NCBI GenBank assembly: GCA_010093685.1 | Contig: MU006218.1 | Location: forward strand, 1,800,933-1,864,932 | Direction: 5' to 3' | Length of the DNA stretch: 64,000 nucleotides | Origin: Ophiobolus disseminans | Lineage: Eukaryota > Ascomycota > Dothideomycetes > Pleosporales > Phaeosphaeriaceae | Shown here: positions 10,356 through 21,835 of the stretch, in pieces | How positions within the stretch are numbered: the first letter of the stretch is position 1 | Layout: each line of letters begins with the position of its first letter | Translations under genes and position numbers: made by a program | The notes under the pieces: generated by a model | The model's input: only the letters and a program-made list of their open reading frames with translations | What the model was told of the DNA's origin: nothing | Database searches by the model: none

Positions 10356-12755
10356 ATGTCGCCCGCTGAAGCCAGCTCACGGGTGCGCAAGGCGTGCTTG
10401 CCGTGTATCCGCGCGAAAGCGAAATGCGCCACCTCAGAACAACGGCCAAGCGAATGCCATCGTTGCATCAGACTGAACAAGCAATGCGTTTTTGAGGTTG
10501 CCGCCAAGAAACCTGGGCCTGGTCCGAAATCAAGATCGTACGTCCACGTAGGGCTGAAGACCCCTTCCCAGTTTTGGAGCCTCCCGAGGTCGTTGTTTGG
10601 TGTTGATGATTGTCTGATATTTTATTTATGCTCCCAATTTAGCCAGTTTAACTGAAGATATTATTATTACTATAGACAGGATGCAGGAGCTGACCCAACA
10701 TTTAGGCGTGTCCGACAACTGGAACAACGCGTTGAAAGTTTAATCGACCTCATTGCAACTAAGAACACCACGTCTACAACCCCCGATAGTTCCACTGCAC
10801 CTGTACAAGTTGTCACTCCGGATTCCAGCGCACCAACGGATGGTGCACCGCCCGACTCTCCACCGATCCCGGCTCCGCGTTACTGGGTTGAGTCGCCTAA
10901 ATTCAAGACCTTCGATCCCGTCGAAGCCGGATTACTTGATGAGCAACATGCCTACCGCCTTGTAGAAGAATTCAAGACTTCATTTGTGGAGTCCTTCCCG
11001 TTTGTAATCATCGAGGGCGACGGCTCGATACTGCAGCAACAACAGCCTTTTCTCTTCCATGCCATCCTAGCCGTGACCTCATATGCCACCCCACGTATTC
11101 AGTATCGATTATCTGAAGAGTTGAGACGACAACTAGCGCGTATCATTGAACATTCTCAAAAAGGCCTTGAAATTTTGCAGGGCTTGCTCGTGTACGGCGC
11201 TTGGTACCACGCATTTTTCCATCCTTCGAACCAACAGCTTGCAATCATTGTTCAGCTTTGCGTTGCATTGGTTCAGGACCTCGGACTTTCAAGGAGAACA
11301 AAACCAAAGCCAGGAAAGTGGGCAGTCACTGATTGTTCCATGAATGAAAGACCTAAAGGGTCTCTAGCAGAAAAGCGAGCTTATCTTGGAACATTTTTCC
11401 TCAACGTACTGTAAGCAAGGTCTCAACCAGTGTAGGACATCACCCATTGACTGATCTAGGTTTGCTCAAGCATGGCGAAAGCGGACCACACTACCTTTCA
11501 CTCGCTGGATGGCCCAGTGCTGTGATGCATTCAATGGCTCGTCTATCCCGACAGACGCACTTATTCGTCCTTTGATCCAGACAAGCGAATTGCTTTCGCG
11601 CGTCAATACTCACTTCTCTTACGATGATATTGAGCACACGGATGTCAAAGGAGAGATGATGCTTGAGATCTCAACCAGTAGCTTCCTAGGAGATTTGGCA
11701 CACATTAAGGATTCTGCTTCATCGTCTCCATTCCTGAACCAAAATAGTAGGTCTTGATTGCTATTTTGTACTATTTTGTTTGGCTGACATCTCACTTCAG
11801 CGGCCCTAACTTTGCTGTTCACGTTACTCGACATGGGCATCAACGAGGTTTGCTTGTATAGCTCGCTTTGGGGCACTTCGCCCCAGCAGATCACGCTACC
11901 GCCGTCGCTCGCCAGACTCAAAATGCTTCACCGCACTATGGAAGCCGGAACGTCTTACCTGAACACCCTTTTGCGTGCGCCCGAATCACAACTCTATCAT
12001 CTGAGCCTTGGAACTTGGGCTGGATGGTTTTATGCAGTTATGTAAGTAACTACAGTACATGAACTGCAGTGGAGCTTAAATTAATTGGACACCAACACAG
12101 CGTAATATGCAGGCTTGTCTTCCTTCAGGAAAACGAGCGAATGGGTCGCACAGCACTCGACGACATTCCCGAAGAGATCGATAACATACTGCCACGCAAT
12201 CTCGATGGTGTTGTCCCACCCGCCAACGACCCAGGATTTGATATATGCCCCGAAGATTGTGGCTGGGTTGCCTTGACGGTCGCGCGAGAGTTCAACATTC
12301 GCCATCTGTTCGACCAGTTCGTAGAGAAACTGAGTTGCACGCTTCCGGCGGATTGCGCTCCATGGCGCAAAGCCAGAGATGAGAGAGATTCTCTGTATGC
12401 GATTGCTTCTATCCAGCACACGATGCTGAACGGTTTTATCAAGCGTATCGAACGACAGACGCCTACTGTCGCCACAAGCGAAGGTACAGCTCAATATCTC
12501 GCTGGTGAGGGCGTCACATCTTACGGACCTTTTCAGCCAACATGGCAGACTTCGCAGCCCATCGAAGTTGACGCCAATGGCCGACCAGGAGGAATATTGT
12601 CACTGCCTTTCTCCAGCTTCATGAACTTCGATTCAATCAACTTTGAGGGAATAACGCTACCCGCGTCGGCTTTTCCGCCACAAGGTGGAGAAGAGATCTA
12701 TAGCGACTTGATGTGGGACATGGTCATGGATGACTTTACCATGCCTTCGCTATAG
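10356..12755 (+). CDS. Zn2Cys6 fungal-type transcription factor
   Basis: Five exons (10356-10537, 10676-11410, 11460-11746, 11801-12041, 12101-12755) give 699 residues. The binuclear zinc cluster lies at residues about 14-44 with exact spacing C-x2-C-x6-C-x9-C-x2-C-x6-C, followed by a linker and a short coiled-coil-like stretch (VRQLEQRVESLIDLI). The middle carries the fungal regulatory middle homology region (for example FPFVIIEG, HAILAVTSYATP and VALVQDLGLSRR). The C-terminus is rich in acidic and hydrophobic residues and could be an activation domain. It most likely controls the divergent MFS exporter and perhaps the amine oxidase beyond it; this is inference from gene order. The first intron is unusually long for the window (138 nt). 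Confidence 0.9.
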
Positions 12756-13391
12756 CCGCCTCTGTGCGAAACTGTAGTGTGGTTGCTGGATAACTTCAGC
12801 TTGCCTCACGACATGCCCCCACTGTCGACAAACCTCTGCGAAGCTACATATGCGATTCCAACTAGGAGCACCCACGGGACTACACTTCTCAGTTCCGGTC
12901 ACCTTCACTGGCCTGGCTTGCAGCATTTGCTCCGAAGGGAACCCAGCCTGACATGGACAGTGTTGCGCTGCTAAGACACCGGGACTGTGCACACATCAAT
13001 CATCAGAACGCGCACAATACCACCAATTTCACCGGCGGTAAAGCTTTGGGTATCTCGGTTACGACAGGCTGCCTTGGCAACCGCTTGACATTGGTGGATG
13101 ATCCTACGCCAAGTACCTCGAGGCTTACACAGCCTACTAGCACAGCCTTGCGAGCGATACGAATGATCACATGGCCCATGTTGGTATAGAGAGTATATGT
13201 AGAAGCAGGATGAAAAGATGATTAGCGCCATTTCTGTGAATCAACAATTGCGGCACATCAGTCTGCTGTACCTTCAAGACTTATCTAGCATCAGAATCGA
13301 TACCGTATCGAAGCTATCGTACACACGGCGCTCCCTTCACCCTTCGAACCGCGTATCGCCTACGAAATCCTCGTCCGCCCGAATCTCTGCC
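12756..13391. other. intergenic, no gene supported
   Basis: This 636-base gap follows the regulator and precedes a small helical protein. No domain-bearing frame or repeat was seen. Confidence 0.5.
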
Positions 13392-13643
13392 ATGTCCACC
13401 TTCTCTAAGCTCAACCCCTTCGCGAAGAAGGAGACCGAAGAAGCGCGCACCATCCGCCTCGCTGCCGAGGAGAAGAACGAAGCTATCGAACACGAGAAGA
13501 AAAAGGCCGAAGTCATGAAGTACAGAGGCTACACTGAAGAGCAGGCGGAGGCGCATCTGGCCAAGAAGAAGGATGGTCTGAACTCTGAGCGAGGTTTGAG
13601 GGCGTTGGGAACGGCACTTGCACCACAGAGACTCTCCACATGA
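13392..13643 (+). CDS. small charged helical protein, unknown
   Basis: A single exon encodes 83 residues: a start in good context, a short N-terminus (FSKLNPFAKK), then a long Glu/Lys/Ala-rich helix and the phrase MKYRGYTEEQAEAHLAKK. Codon choice differs from the noise frames around it, which is why I accept it. No signal peptide, membrane segment or known domain was recognised. Confidence 0.5.
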   Translation: MSTFSKLNPFAKKETEEARTIRLAAEEKNEAIEHEKKKAEVMKYRGYTEEQAEAHLAKKKDGLNSERGLRALGTALAPQRLST

Positions 13644-14576
13644 CAGATGATAGTCGCTGGCGGTAGTATGTGAGCTTGGGATATTGCTAGGGGCCTGGCG
13701 CGATGGATGGAGTTCTTGACGAGAAAGGCGGGCATGATAATTCTTGGAGCTGGTGTAGCTACTGGTCGAGGATGACAACCTCGTTTGACAAGTCCTCTGG
13801 TAATGGTTTCAATCGTGGTGGTGAACAAGCATTATTTGAGTAAGGTGCTGTATCCGAAATTGAAACGCAGCTTTCCTACCTCACCCTCTGACCTGTCCAA
13901 AGTTTGATTCTATGAATATCCGAGGACCCAAATCTATGATAGTCAGAGAGCATCCCACGTGAGGTCAAGTTACCAGCCAAGGATGGCCAATACGAGAAGA
14001 TGTCTTTGACAAGGAAGTCTGGCATGACCAGGTCTCGAGGATGTTGTGCTCGAAATGGTCGTTTCAAGCCCGATGACCACCTCGTAGTGTCGATGAATAA
14101 TAATTATCGCAGGAAATGTGGTGTTGATGGATAGGTGGATCAATCCATCGAAAATGCATGTGGCTACAAAGGCGACAGCAGGCTAACGACCAACCTCATG
14201 TTAGGAGCGAGTACCTAGCGACAGTAATAGTTGGCGAACATTTTATGCCTCGAGTGCGAGTTTCGTAGTCAAAAAGATGGTAGGAAGATATCCACCTTCC
14301 TATCCTTGGCTAGCGCACGTCATTCTCGTGGATCGAGCCGCATGGCCTCGGAGTTTTGTTAATCGTCCCGCCCTTGATTAGACACATCCTCTGTTGCAAT
14401 GCCGCCACCGCGTCTACACCCGTTCGCTCGACTCTGCAGTACGTGGGTTTATCCACCTACAGCGAAATTGACCTCATCGCTATCCAGCAACATTTCGTAG
14501 CATTCGTCGACACGCATTTGTCACCTCCCCTACCCCGCCGACGCGCCTCATCCACACATCGTCCGGACGACTTGCC
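13644..14576. other. intergenic, no gene supported
   Basis: About 0.93 kb between the small helical protein and the threonine aldolase. The right end should hold the aldolase promoter. Nothing else was recognised. Confidence 0.5.
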
Positions 14577-15767
14577 ATGTCCGAGTTCGCATCGTACACT
14601 GCCAACGGCAGCAAAAAAGCGCCTATCAACGGAAATGCCAGCAACGGCATCGCTTGGGGCGCTGAAGAGAATCCCGCCGCGTTCGACTTTCGTTCCGACG
14701 TACACACGACCCCCACAATGTCTATGCTGAAGGCGATACAGCAATGCACGCTGCTCGACGATGTGACAATGGAAGACCCCACCACATTGTCTCTCGAGCG
14801 CTTTATTGCTGATCTGTCGGGCAAGGACGACGCGCTGCTAGTCCTGTCAGGGACTATGGGCAATCAAGTCGCCTTGCGCTCGCATTTGACTGCCCCTCCA
14901 CAAGCAGTTCTGTGCGACCGACGTGGACATATCATAAATTACGAGGCGGGTGGTGTTGCGAGTCTTAGTCAGGCTATGATGCAGCCTATTGACGCGAGGA
15001 ACGAGACATACATTACACTGGAAGAAGTGCAGAAGTACGCTGTAATCTCTGACGATGTTCACGCCTGTCCTACACGCGTCATCTCTCTTGAGAACACGCT
15101 CAACGGCGCTGTCATGCCCCTTTCCGAGGTGCGCCGCATATCAGCTTGGGCGCGTGAACATGGTATCATCATGCACTTGGATGGAGCGCGGCTCTGGGAG
15201 GCTGTAGCTGCCGGTGCTGGGACGCTCAAAGAGTTTTGTGCTGAGTTCGACAGTATAAGTCTCTGCTTCAGCAAGGGCCTCGGAGCGCCAATAGGCAGCA
15301 TAATTGTTGGCTCCAAGGCTTTCATCAAGCGCAGTCGTTGGATACGCAAGTCCATTGGCGGTGGATTGCGACAGGCGGGCGTTGTAGCTGCGCCTGCCCG
15401 TGTTGCAGTTGAGGAGACCTTCCTTGGTGGCAAGCTCACGCAGTCGCACGAGAATGCAAAGAGGATTCAGAAGATATGGACTGACCTAGGCGGTAAGCTT
15501 CAGTATCCGGTCGACACCAATATGGTATGGCTCGATCTCGAAGCACACGGCGTTGATCTGAACCGCTTCATTGAGCTCGCAGAACAATATGGAGTCCGCG
15601 TTCGTGCAGGCAGATTTGTTGTGCACTATCAGATCGGAGAAGAGGCGATTGAAAGACTGCGCAAGGTGTTTACAGAAGTGTTGACTGGCGAGACATCGAC
15701 AGGGAAAAAGGGAAATGCTGAGCATGATCCAGAAGACCTGAAGATGAAGGGCAAAGGTGTGGAGTAG
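14577..15767 (+). CDS. L-threonine aldolase, PLP-dependent (low-specificity type)
   Basis: A single exon encodes 396 residues, close to the usual size of fungal threonine aldolases. The sequence starts its fold with FDFRSDVHTTPT and continues with ALLVLSGTMGNQVAL, LDGARLWEA and LCFSKGLGAPIGS; the lysine of SKG (residue 233) is the expected Schiff-base residue for pyridoxal phosphate, and the Asp of LDGAR contacts the ring nitrogen. The reaction is cleavage of L-threonine or allo-threonine to glycine and acetaldehyde, a glycine source in fungi. Cytosolic location is likely since no signal is visible. The start at 14577 is the first ATG and precedes the conserved region by about 35 residues. 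Confidence 0.92.
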   Translation: MSEFASYTANGSKKAPINGNASNGIAWGAEENPAAFDFRSDVHTTPTMSMLKAIQQCTLLDDVTMEDPTTLSLERFIADLSGKDDALLVLSGTMGNQVALRSHLTAPPQAVLCDRRGHIINYEAGGVASLSQAMMQPIDARNETYITLEEVQKYAVISDDVHACPTRVISLENTLNGAVMPLSEVRRISAWAREHGIIMHLDGARLWEAVAAGAGTLKEFCAEFDSISLCFSKGLGAPIGSIIVGSKAFIKRSRWIRKSIGGGLRQAGVVAAPARVAVEETFLGGKLTQSHENAKRIQKIWTDLGGKLQYPVDTNMVWLDLEAHGVDLNRFIELAEQYGVRVRAGRFVVHYQIGEEAIERLRKVFTEVLTGETSTGKKGNAEHDPEDLKMKGKGVE

Positions 15768-16164
15768 ATGGTCACGATTACGAGCAGCATAACCTGTTCC
15801 GAGCGACTCGGAATGATCGGAACAACAAGCGTTTCCAAGACCTACTATTACGTTATAGGATCCAATATAATGTTAACATCGCACCAAAACTTCGCACAAA
15901 ACACCGTCATCGAAGCAGCACCAAGATGGCGCCTCAGTGGCACAACGTTGGCCGTCCTGGGCTGCAGAAAGCCACCACCGAGTTTGGCACTGCCCTGAAT
16001 TTAGAGCACTTTCGCGGTCCTTTTAGCTGAAATGTTCTCGCCGGCACGCGTCATACCCCAGACTTTCCGGCAAACGTCACCTTGGTCTAGCTTTCGTACC
16101 TATTTACTGTCAGCGACCCTTCTATTGCTCTTCAACTACCCAGTTTCGTACTTCCACAGCAACA
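15768..16164. other. intergenic, no gene supported
   Basis: 397 bases between the threonine aldolase and the amidotransferase gene, presumably the promoter of the latter. Confidence 0.5.
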
Positions 16165-17075
16165 ATGGCACCCCCAGCAGCTCGCTTGATTACTTCTGAT
16201 CACCCCGACAAGGTGCGCATGCTCGTGCTCGAAACCGATGAGCCGCATCCAGACACACAGAAAGAGAAGGGTTCCTTTGGCGAGATCCTCAATGAGCTCC
16301 TTGTCGACGCCGGCGAAGCTCACGAGCCAAAATTAGCTATTGAAACTGCTATGCAATACATTGTCGAACCCGAAGGAGGCAAAATACCAAACAAGGAGGA
16401 AATAACTGATGACATACACGCGATCCTCATTACTGGAAGCGAATGGGACGCACATGGTGACGACCCGTGGATACACAAGCTCATGGACTTTATAAAACGT
16501 ATGTCTTACGCATCTACCCTCGATTGCCATCACTAACTGGCCGCACAGATATGTGGATTCACCGTCCCGACATACGCTGGACGGGCATATGCTTTGGACA
16601 TCAGATCCTCTGTCGCACACTCGGCTCGCAAGTTGCACCCGAAGCAAATGGGGAATGGGAGTTATCGCACTCGCCCATTATCCTTTCAGACATCGGTCGC
16701 TCCCTATTCAACCTCCCTCAGACAGACGACCGCATACACCTGCATCAGATGCATCTCGACCACGTCGTGAACCCACCGTCAGTGAGCACAACCGATTTGC
16801 TGCCGAAAGGCACGCAAGTGCATGTATGGGGCACAAGCGAGCATACAGGCGTACAGGGTGTGTACATCCAAAAACGGTTGTTCACAACACAAGGACATAT
16901 GGAGTTCAACGAGGTCATGGTACGGAGGCAGTTGGAGCTGAGGGTTAAAGCGGGGAGTTTGTCGGAGGAGGACGCGGATGAGGCGAGTGAGAGGGCAGAT
17001 TGGATACACGATGGATCTGTGGTTGCGAAGGCGGTCATCAGGTTCTTTCATGGAGACGACGATAAGATTCAATGA
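16165..17075 (+). CDS. class I glutamine amidotransferase-like protein
   Basis: Two exons, 16165-16498 and 16549-17075, join in frame to 286 residues. The nucleophile elbow GICFGHQ places the catalytic cysteine at residue 126, and a C-terminal GHMEFN supplies the His-x-Glu pair of the triad, as in the stand-alone GATase1 proteins of fungi (related to yeast YLR126C and the GMP-synthase amidotransferase fold). No synthase partner domain is attached. Whether it hydrolyses glutamine, gamma-glutamyl compounds or another amide is not determined. The protein is probably cytosolic. Confidence 0.82.
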
Positions 17076-17690
17076 GCTCGAATATCAGCTTTGTGACACT
17101 TCAAAGTCTTGTTCCCAGAAGGGTCGTGAGTTGAGAACACCGAACCTCGCTCAATACCACTGCACAAGTAGGAGCATAAAGATCTTAATACGAATGTAAG
17201 AAGTTTGACACAAGTACTAGAATATCGGCAAATCAACCGTCACATGATCCGGAAATCGGCAATGTCGGCGCCGGAAATAGGCTTATCTCAATCGCGAGCG
17301 CTTTTCCGTGTGTCGCAACCGACCGCCTTCCTTTCTCTTCCATTCTACGCACTGTTATTTCAAGTTGATAACTGGTCGACCGGAGACGTAAGACTTGAAC
17401 GAGCGATAAAGCCGAAGTCCTCTCTACGACTGCGAAAATGAGCAATTGGAAGAATGCAAACCCCAGTTTCAGTTACGAAGGCTGTCGGCCGCGTGCACAC
17501 CGTCTCCACCTCCCGGCACTAGCAGTGGAGCTCGATAGGCTACAGGTTATGTTAAAGATGTGCCGATACCCCAGATGCGCCACAATGCTAAACTCGATGA
17601 TTCAACACCAGATCTTCGCAATAATCGGACGTCTCAATTTTGAATCTACGTCACCCTGATTGCGACAGTTCATTAAGACAAGGCACTACA
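17076..17690. other. intergenic, no gene supported
   Basis: 615 bases between the amidotransferase and the MFS transporter, containing the latter's promoter. No other feature seen. Confidence 0.5.
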
Positions 17691-19342
17691 ATGGGCGTGG
17701 AAAAAGCCACTTCGGAAATATCTCTTGAAGATGCTGTCAGGCCAGTGGACTTCTCGAAAGAAGTGGATCTTGAGGAAAATGTACGACCTTACACCTTACA
17801 AAGACAAATCTCCGAGCCGCCGTACACCATCTGGGGAAGAGGCGCGAAGATTTGGATCATCTTCTTGGTCTCAGTATCTGCGTTGATATCACCATTCGGA
17901 GCCACTACCTTCCTGCCAGCTCTCAATGTCCTATCCGATGTACTTCATATCACACCGACGCAGACGAATATCTCGATCACTACATACATGGTAAGCTAAA
18001 GTCCTGCACACGGTTTTCCGTATGCTAAGATTTCCAGATCGCTCAAGCTATCGCTCCGGCATTCTTAGGCACGTTGTCTGACAACAGCGGACGCAGACTA
18101 ACTTTCATCATCTGCTATGTCATCTTCATCATCGGGAATATCGGCCTTGCCTTGCAAACAAACTACGTTGCTTTACTTATTCTAAGGATGGTCCAGGCTG
18201 TGGGTGGAACAGCAGCCATCGCCTTGACATTCGCAGTCGTTGCAGATATCGCAACGTCTGCCGAACGAGGCAAATACATGGGATATGCTGGATGTGGCAT
18301 ACTCATGGGTCCAGCTTTTGGGCCGACCATCGGCGGCGTTCTAGCACAATACCTTGGATGGCGATCGATTTTCTGGTTCCTGGCCATCTTCGCGGGTGTG
18401 CTACTCGTACTCTTCATCTTTCTGTTCCCAGAAACGTGCAGGAAGGTGGTGGGCAATGGATCAATACCTGCAAGAGGAGTCAATCAGTCCGTGCTGAGTT
18501 GGTGGCAGCAGCGTAGGCTTGCTAAACAATCGCTAGGCGATAACGTAGGAGAAGAGCCGAGGCCTGAGAAGCGCAAAGTGGCTTTCCCGAATCCACTTGC
18601 TACGTTTCGGATTGTTGCGGAGAAAGAGTCTGGTATTATCCTCCTGTACAATGGTCTCTTCTTCACCGGTATGATGGTGACAGTCAGTGCCATTCCCGAC
18701 CTCTTCCGTCAAGCTTACCAGCTCAATGAGTTTCACGTAGGCCTGTGCTACATTGCCAATGGAATAGGATCGCTGCTGTCATCGCTCACCATGGGCCACG
18801 TGGTCGATTGGAACTTTCGCCGACATGCCAAAAGGGTTGGGATGCCAATCACTAAAGGAAAGCAACAAGATCTAAGCAATTTCCCTATCGAAAGGGTGAA
18901 ATTTGAAATCGTTATACCGGGCCATATCATCGGAATACTCGGTTTGGTCGCTTTCGGGTGGACGGTCAAGTTTCAGACCCATCTCATTGGCCCCGAGATA
19001 GCTTTGTTCGTCATCGGATTTGGAGTCTCCACAGCGTTCAACATCACCAATGGCCTACTCATCGACCTGCATCGCGATCAACCGGCCGCTGCGACGGCAG
19101 CAGTCAACTTTGTAAGATGTCTCATGTCTGCTGGAGGGACAGCTGCGATTATTCCAATGTGTAACGCCATGAATCCGGGGTGGGCGTTCACTTTTCTCGC
19201 GTTGGTGTACGTGGTATTGATCATTGTCGTTTTCTGGGTGATGAGAAACGGGATGCGATGGAGACAGGAGCACGAAGAAAGTAAACGAACCAAAGCCGAA
19301 AAACAGGAAAGAGAACAGCAACAGGGTGGTATGCATGGTTGA
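17691..19342 (+). CDS. MFS transporter, DHA1-type (Qdr/Tpo-like)
   Basis: Exons 17691-17990 and 18038-19342 give 534 residues. A hydrophilic N-terminus of about 60 residues precedes 12 predicted membrane segments with the central cytoplasmic loop near residues 240-290. Motif A appears as GTLSDNSGRRLTF after TM2 and motif C-like sequence as GILMGPAFGPTIGG in TM5, which mark proton-driven drug/polyamine antiporters of the DHA1 group. The C-terminus is highly charged (ESKRTKAEKQE). Substrate unknown. The start at 17691 is the first ATG after an in-frame upstream stretch without homology character. Confidence 0.88.
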
Positions 19343-19373
19343 TAAGCATACATGGAGCTGTGGTCTTCCTGCT

Positions 19374-19956
19374 CTAGGCGCCCCACTTCAGCCTCGCAAT
19401 ATATTTAAGATAACCTTTTCCCTCTCCCTTTTCTTCCTTGGTCATCCACGGTTCTTCTGTGCTACCCATTACAAGTACAGCTCCTCCTCCGCTCATGCGT
19501 TCTATGCCCTTGGCGTTGTTATCACCACCAATAAAATCTCCGCCAGTGCCATCAACAACGCAATACGACTTGCCCAGCCCACCATTTTCTGGTTTCGAAA
19601 GCATCTTATCGGAATATATCGGACACTTTGCATTTTTTATAGGGTAGCGTATCCCATATTTCTTCTCCAAACTTGTCTTTGTGCATGACTTCGACCTTGA
19701 ATACCCACTTAACAACTGTGCCATCATAGGCGGTAAAGTCGTAGGTAGCGTCCACAGGGTCCTTTTCCCTGACCTCAGTAGCGTTGAATGTGGTGAAGTA
19801 ACTTTTATATCCTTTTGTCTAATCTTCCTCGGTAGGAAGGTGCAAGTCTGTGCAGGAGCCTTCAACCTTCTTCCGAGGAGTACCCGCTTGGTACGGCAGA
19901 GCGAAGGCGGAAGAGAAGAGAACAAGAAAAGTGATGAGTTCATAAAAGTAAAGCAT
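19374..19956 (-). pseudogene. small secreted protein, probably broken
   Basis: From an ATG at 19956 a frame encodes a clear signal peptide (hydrophobic core LITFLVLFSSAFA), then reaches a TAG at 19819-19821 after 45 codons. The same frame continues with normal-looking sequence (FNATEVREKD, YDFTAYDGTVVKWVF) to a TAA at 19606-19608. Beyond that a second frame reads on to 19374 with motifs such as GKSYCVVDGTGGDF. This looks like a secreted-protein gene with one nonsense change and perhaps one frameshift. Alternatively a 48-nt intron with a weak GTTGAA donor and the TAG as acceptor would remove the first stop in phase. No family recognised; effector-like only by size and signal. Confidence 0.45.
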
Positions 19957-20302
19957 CTTTGATGTTGGTCACGCAAGTGGGTGACAGTGAGTGTGATTGT
20001 TGAAGTTGAGCTCGTTCCCGAGTAATGATAAAGCAGTATTGGGTTAGAACTCTGGAGAATTATTGCGACGTGAGACTACTTGCTAAGCTACCATGAATAT
20101 GCCGAGATTTCTTTGTGCTCCAGATGTTATTGTTTTGTTGGGATTATGACAACAAAGAATCCGAGGCAGGGGGAGACATAATGCATTGTTACGGTCGTTG
20201 CGCGCTAACTCCAATCCGATCCAATCACTCTCGTACCCTTTTCCACCATGCTGTATATTTGAGCAACGCTTGTTCGTGCACCTGTATAATGCGACTGTAG
20301 GC
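19957..20302. other. intergenic, no gene supported
   Basis: 346 bases upstream of the secreted-protein remnant and downstream of the MYND remnant. Nothing recognised. Confidence 0.5.
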
Positions 20303-21520
20303 CTAGATGTCGTAAGGATACGTGATGTCAATGAACCCACCCTCCGGGCACATCTGCTCCGCCTCGGCCTTTGCCGCGTCCCAGTAAGCACGAAAGCCGT
20401 CCCGACTGGCCTTGGTTTGCAACAGCTGCCATTGCTTATCAAAGTATTCGTCGTGCACAGCTTGGTTTGCTGAAATATAGGGACCCGTTGGGTGAGGGAT
20501 AGGTTCCGTGATGTCTAAACAGTGTCTGCACAATGCCTCAACGTGTATCACCGAAAGCGGCTTCTTGTCCTTTCGTACAATGTTAAGACTTCCGAGACGG
20601 GCCATGTACATTCGAGGATCTAGGGCGGCCATGATGTGATTTATCTCTGGAGCGACCAGTGTGCCATTGTCGCGGTTACGCACCATTCGGCCACGCCACA
20701 GCAAACCGGCGAGGGGTTGCCTGATAGCCACAAGGGGAATACGAACCACATCACCGATTGGCAGATCTATCCATGTAGAACTGTCAGGATGCAGTGCTAG
20801 TGTTGGCAGTGCATATGGGGCAAAATATGGTTGGTGACATAAATCTGTGTCACCAAGACAGTTTGCCATGACAGAATCCACGGTACCACCAGTGAAAAAT
20901 TTGGTTGGTCCAATGACGTGACATTTCACTTAGTCTTCCCAGCGTAGATGGTCGACCACATTTCGGAAGTCAGTTGAGTCGAGGTTGCGGCCGAGCGCGT
21001 AGAATATGATGGGCCCAGAAAGATATCTAGGAAGCTCCTTATCGATGGCTGCCAGGCTGGCGTTGTTGTTGCCCGTTAGTAGAGTATTACCACCGATGTC
21101 GACGTAGCAACCAATCCAGGTCATATGCGGATTTGGCCGACGTAAGAGGCAACTGTCCTTGAGAACCTCCCACTCGCGGAGGGTAGCTTTATGCTGCGCG
21201 GGTATGTTCAGATTCGAGACGTCGACCTTGAGCTTCAAGCCAGGTTCTCCGGTGACTTGACGGTCGACAATGCGCAGCTAGACGAGTCGCGGGCCGCTGC
21301 CACTCTCTGCGAAATATATGGCGCGGACACAGTCAGGACTCGGTGAGTTACCAAAGCTCTTTAGTTGCTTGCAGATGAGCTTGTGAGTGGGCCATTCAAT
21401 CTTTCGGCAGTCGGCGGAGCAGTAGTGAATATTGCGACATGACTGGCACATGCTCGTAGCTGGATTGACGCATAAGGCGCAAAGCTGCAGGGGTTGCGTT
21501 GAAGCTGTGGGTGAAGCCAT
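20303..21520 (-). pseudogene. MYND zinc-finger protein with two in-frame stops
   Basis: One uninterrupted register from ATG 21520 to a TAA ending at 20303 would encode about 405 residues, but carries TAG at 21278-21280 and TAA at 20930-20932. The N-terminus has a complete MYND finger (CALC, CQSC, YCSADC, H..C; residues about 14-50), then AIYFAESGSG, a stretch typical of fungal MYND proteins just before the first stop. Frame, codon character and absence of indels hold across both stops, so each is best read as a single-base nonsense change. A 51-nt intron with a GTCCGC donor could formally remove the first stop but would delete the conserved segment. Confidence 0.7.
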
Positions 21521-21835
21521 GGGTAGAGAGATCGTGTACACTGAGTTGAGTGAGGAATGGAGTCGAGCTTGGGGAGGCGGTGCAGTATGTATTGAGGGGG
21601 CGATTGTGAATCAGGAAATTGACGAGACAATGGGGCGAGAGAGACTGGTCCGTGCCCTGTACTTGCGCTTTATGGCTCACTTCTTTCATATTCGTGAAAA
21701 TGACGGTAAAGTAGGGAGAAATTGCTCTCAACCCAAGTGTGGCACTTTCCAATAGAGAGCGCGATGAGCTACTCACGTATGCTGACGATTGAAGCTTGCT
21801 GATGATTGCCCTGTGACAACAACCGTCAACACCTG
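21521..21835. other. intergenic, no gene supported
   Basis: 315 bases between the MYND remnant and the permease stop codon. No motif recognised. Confidence 0.5.
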
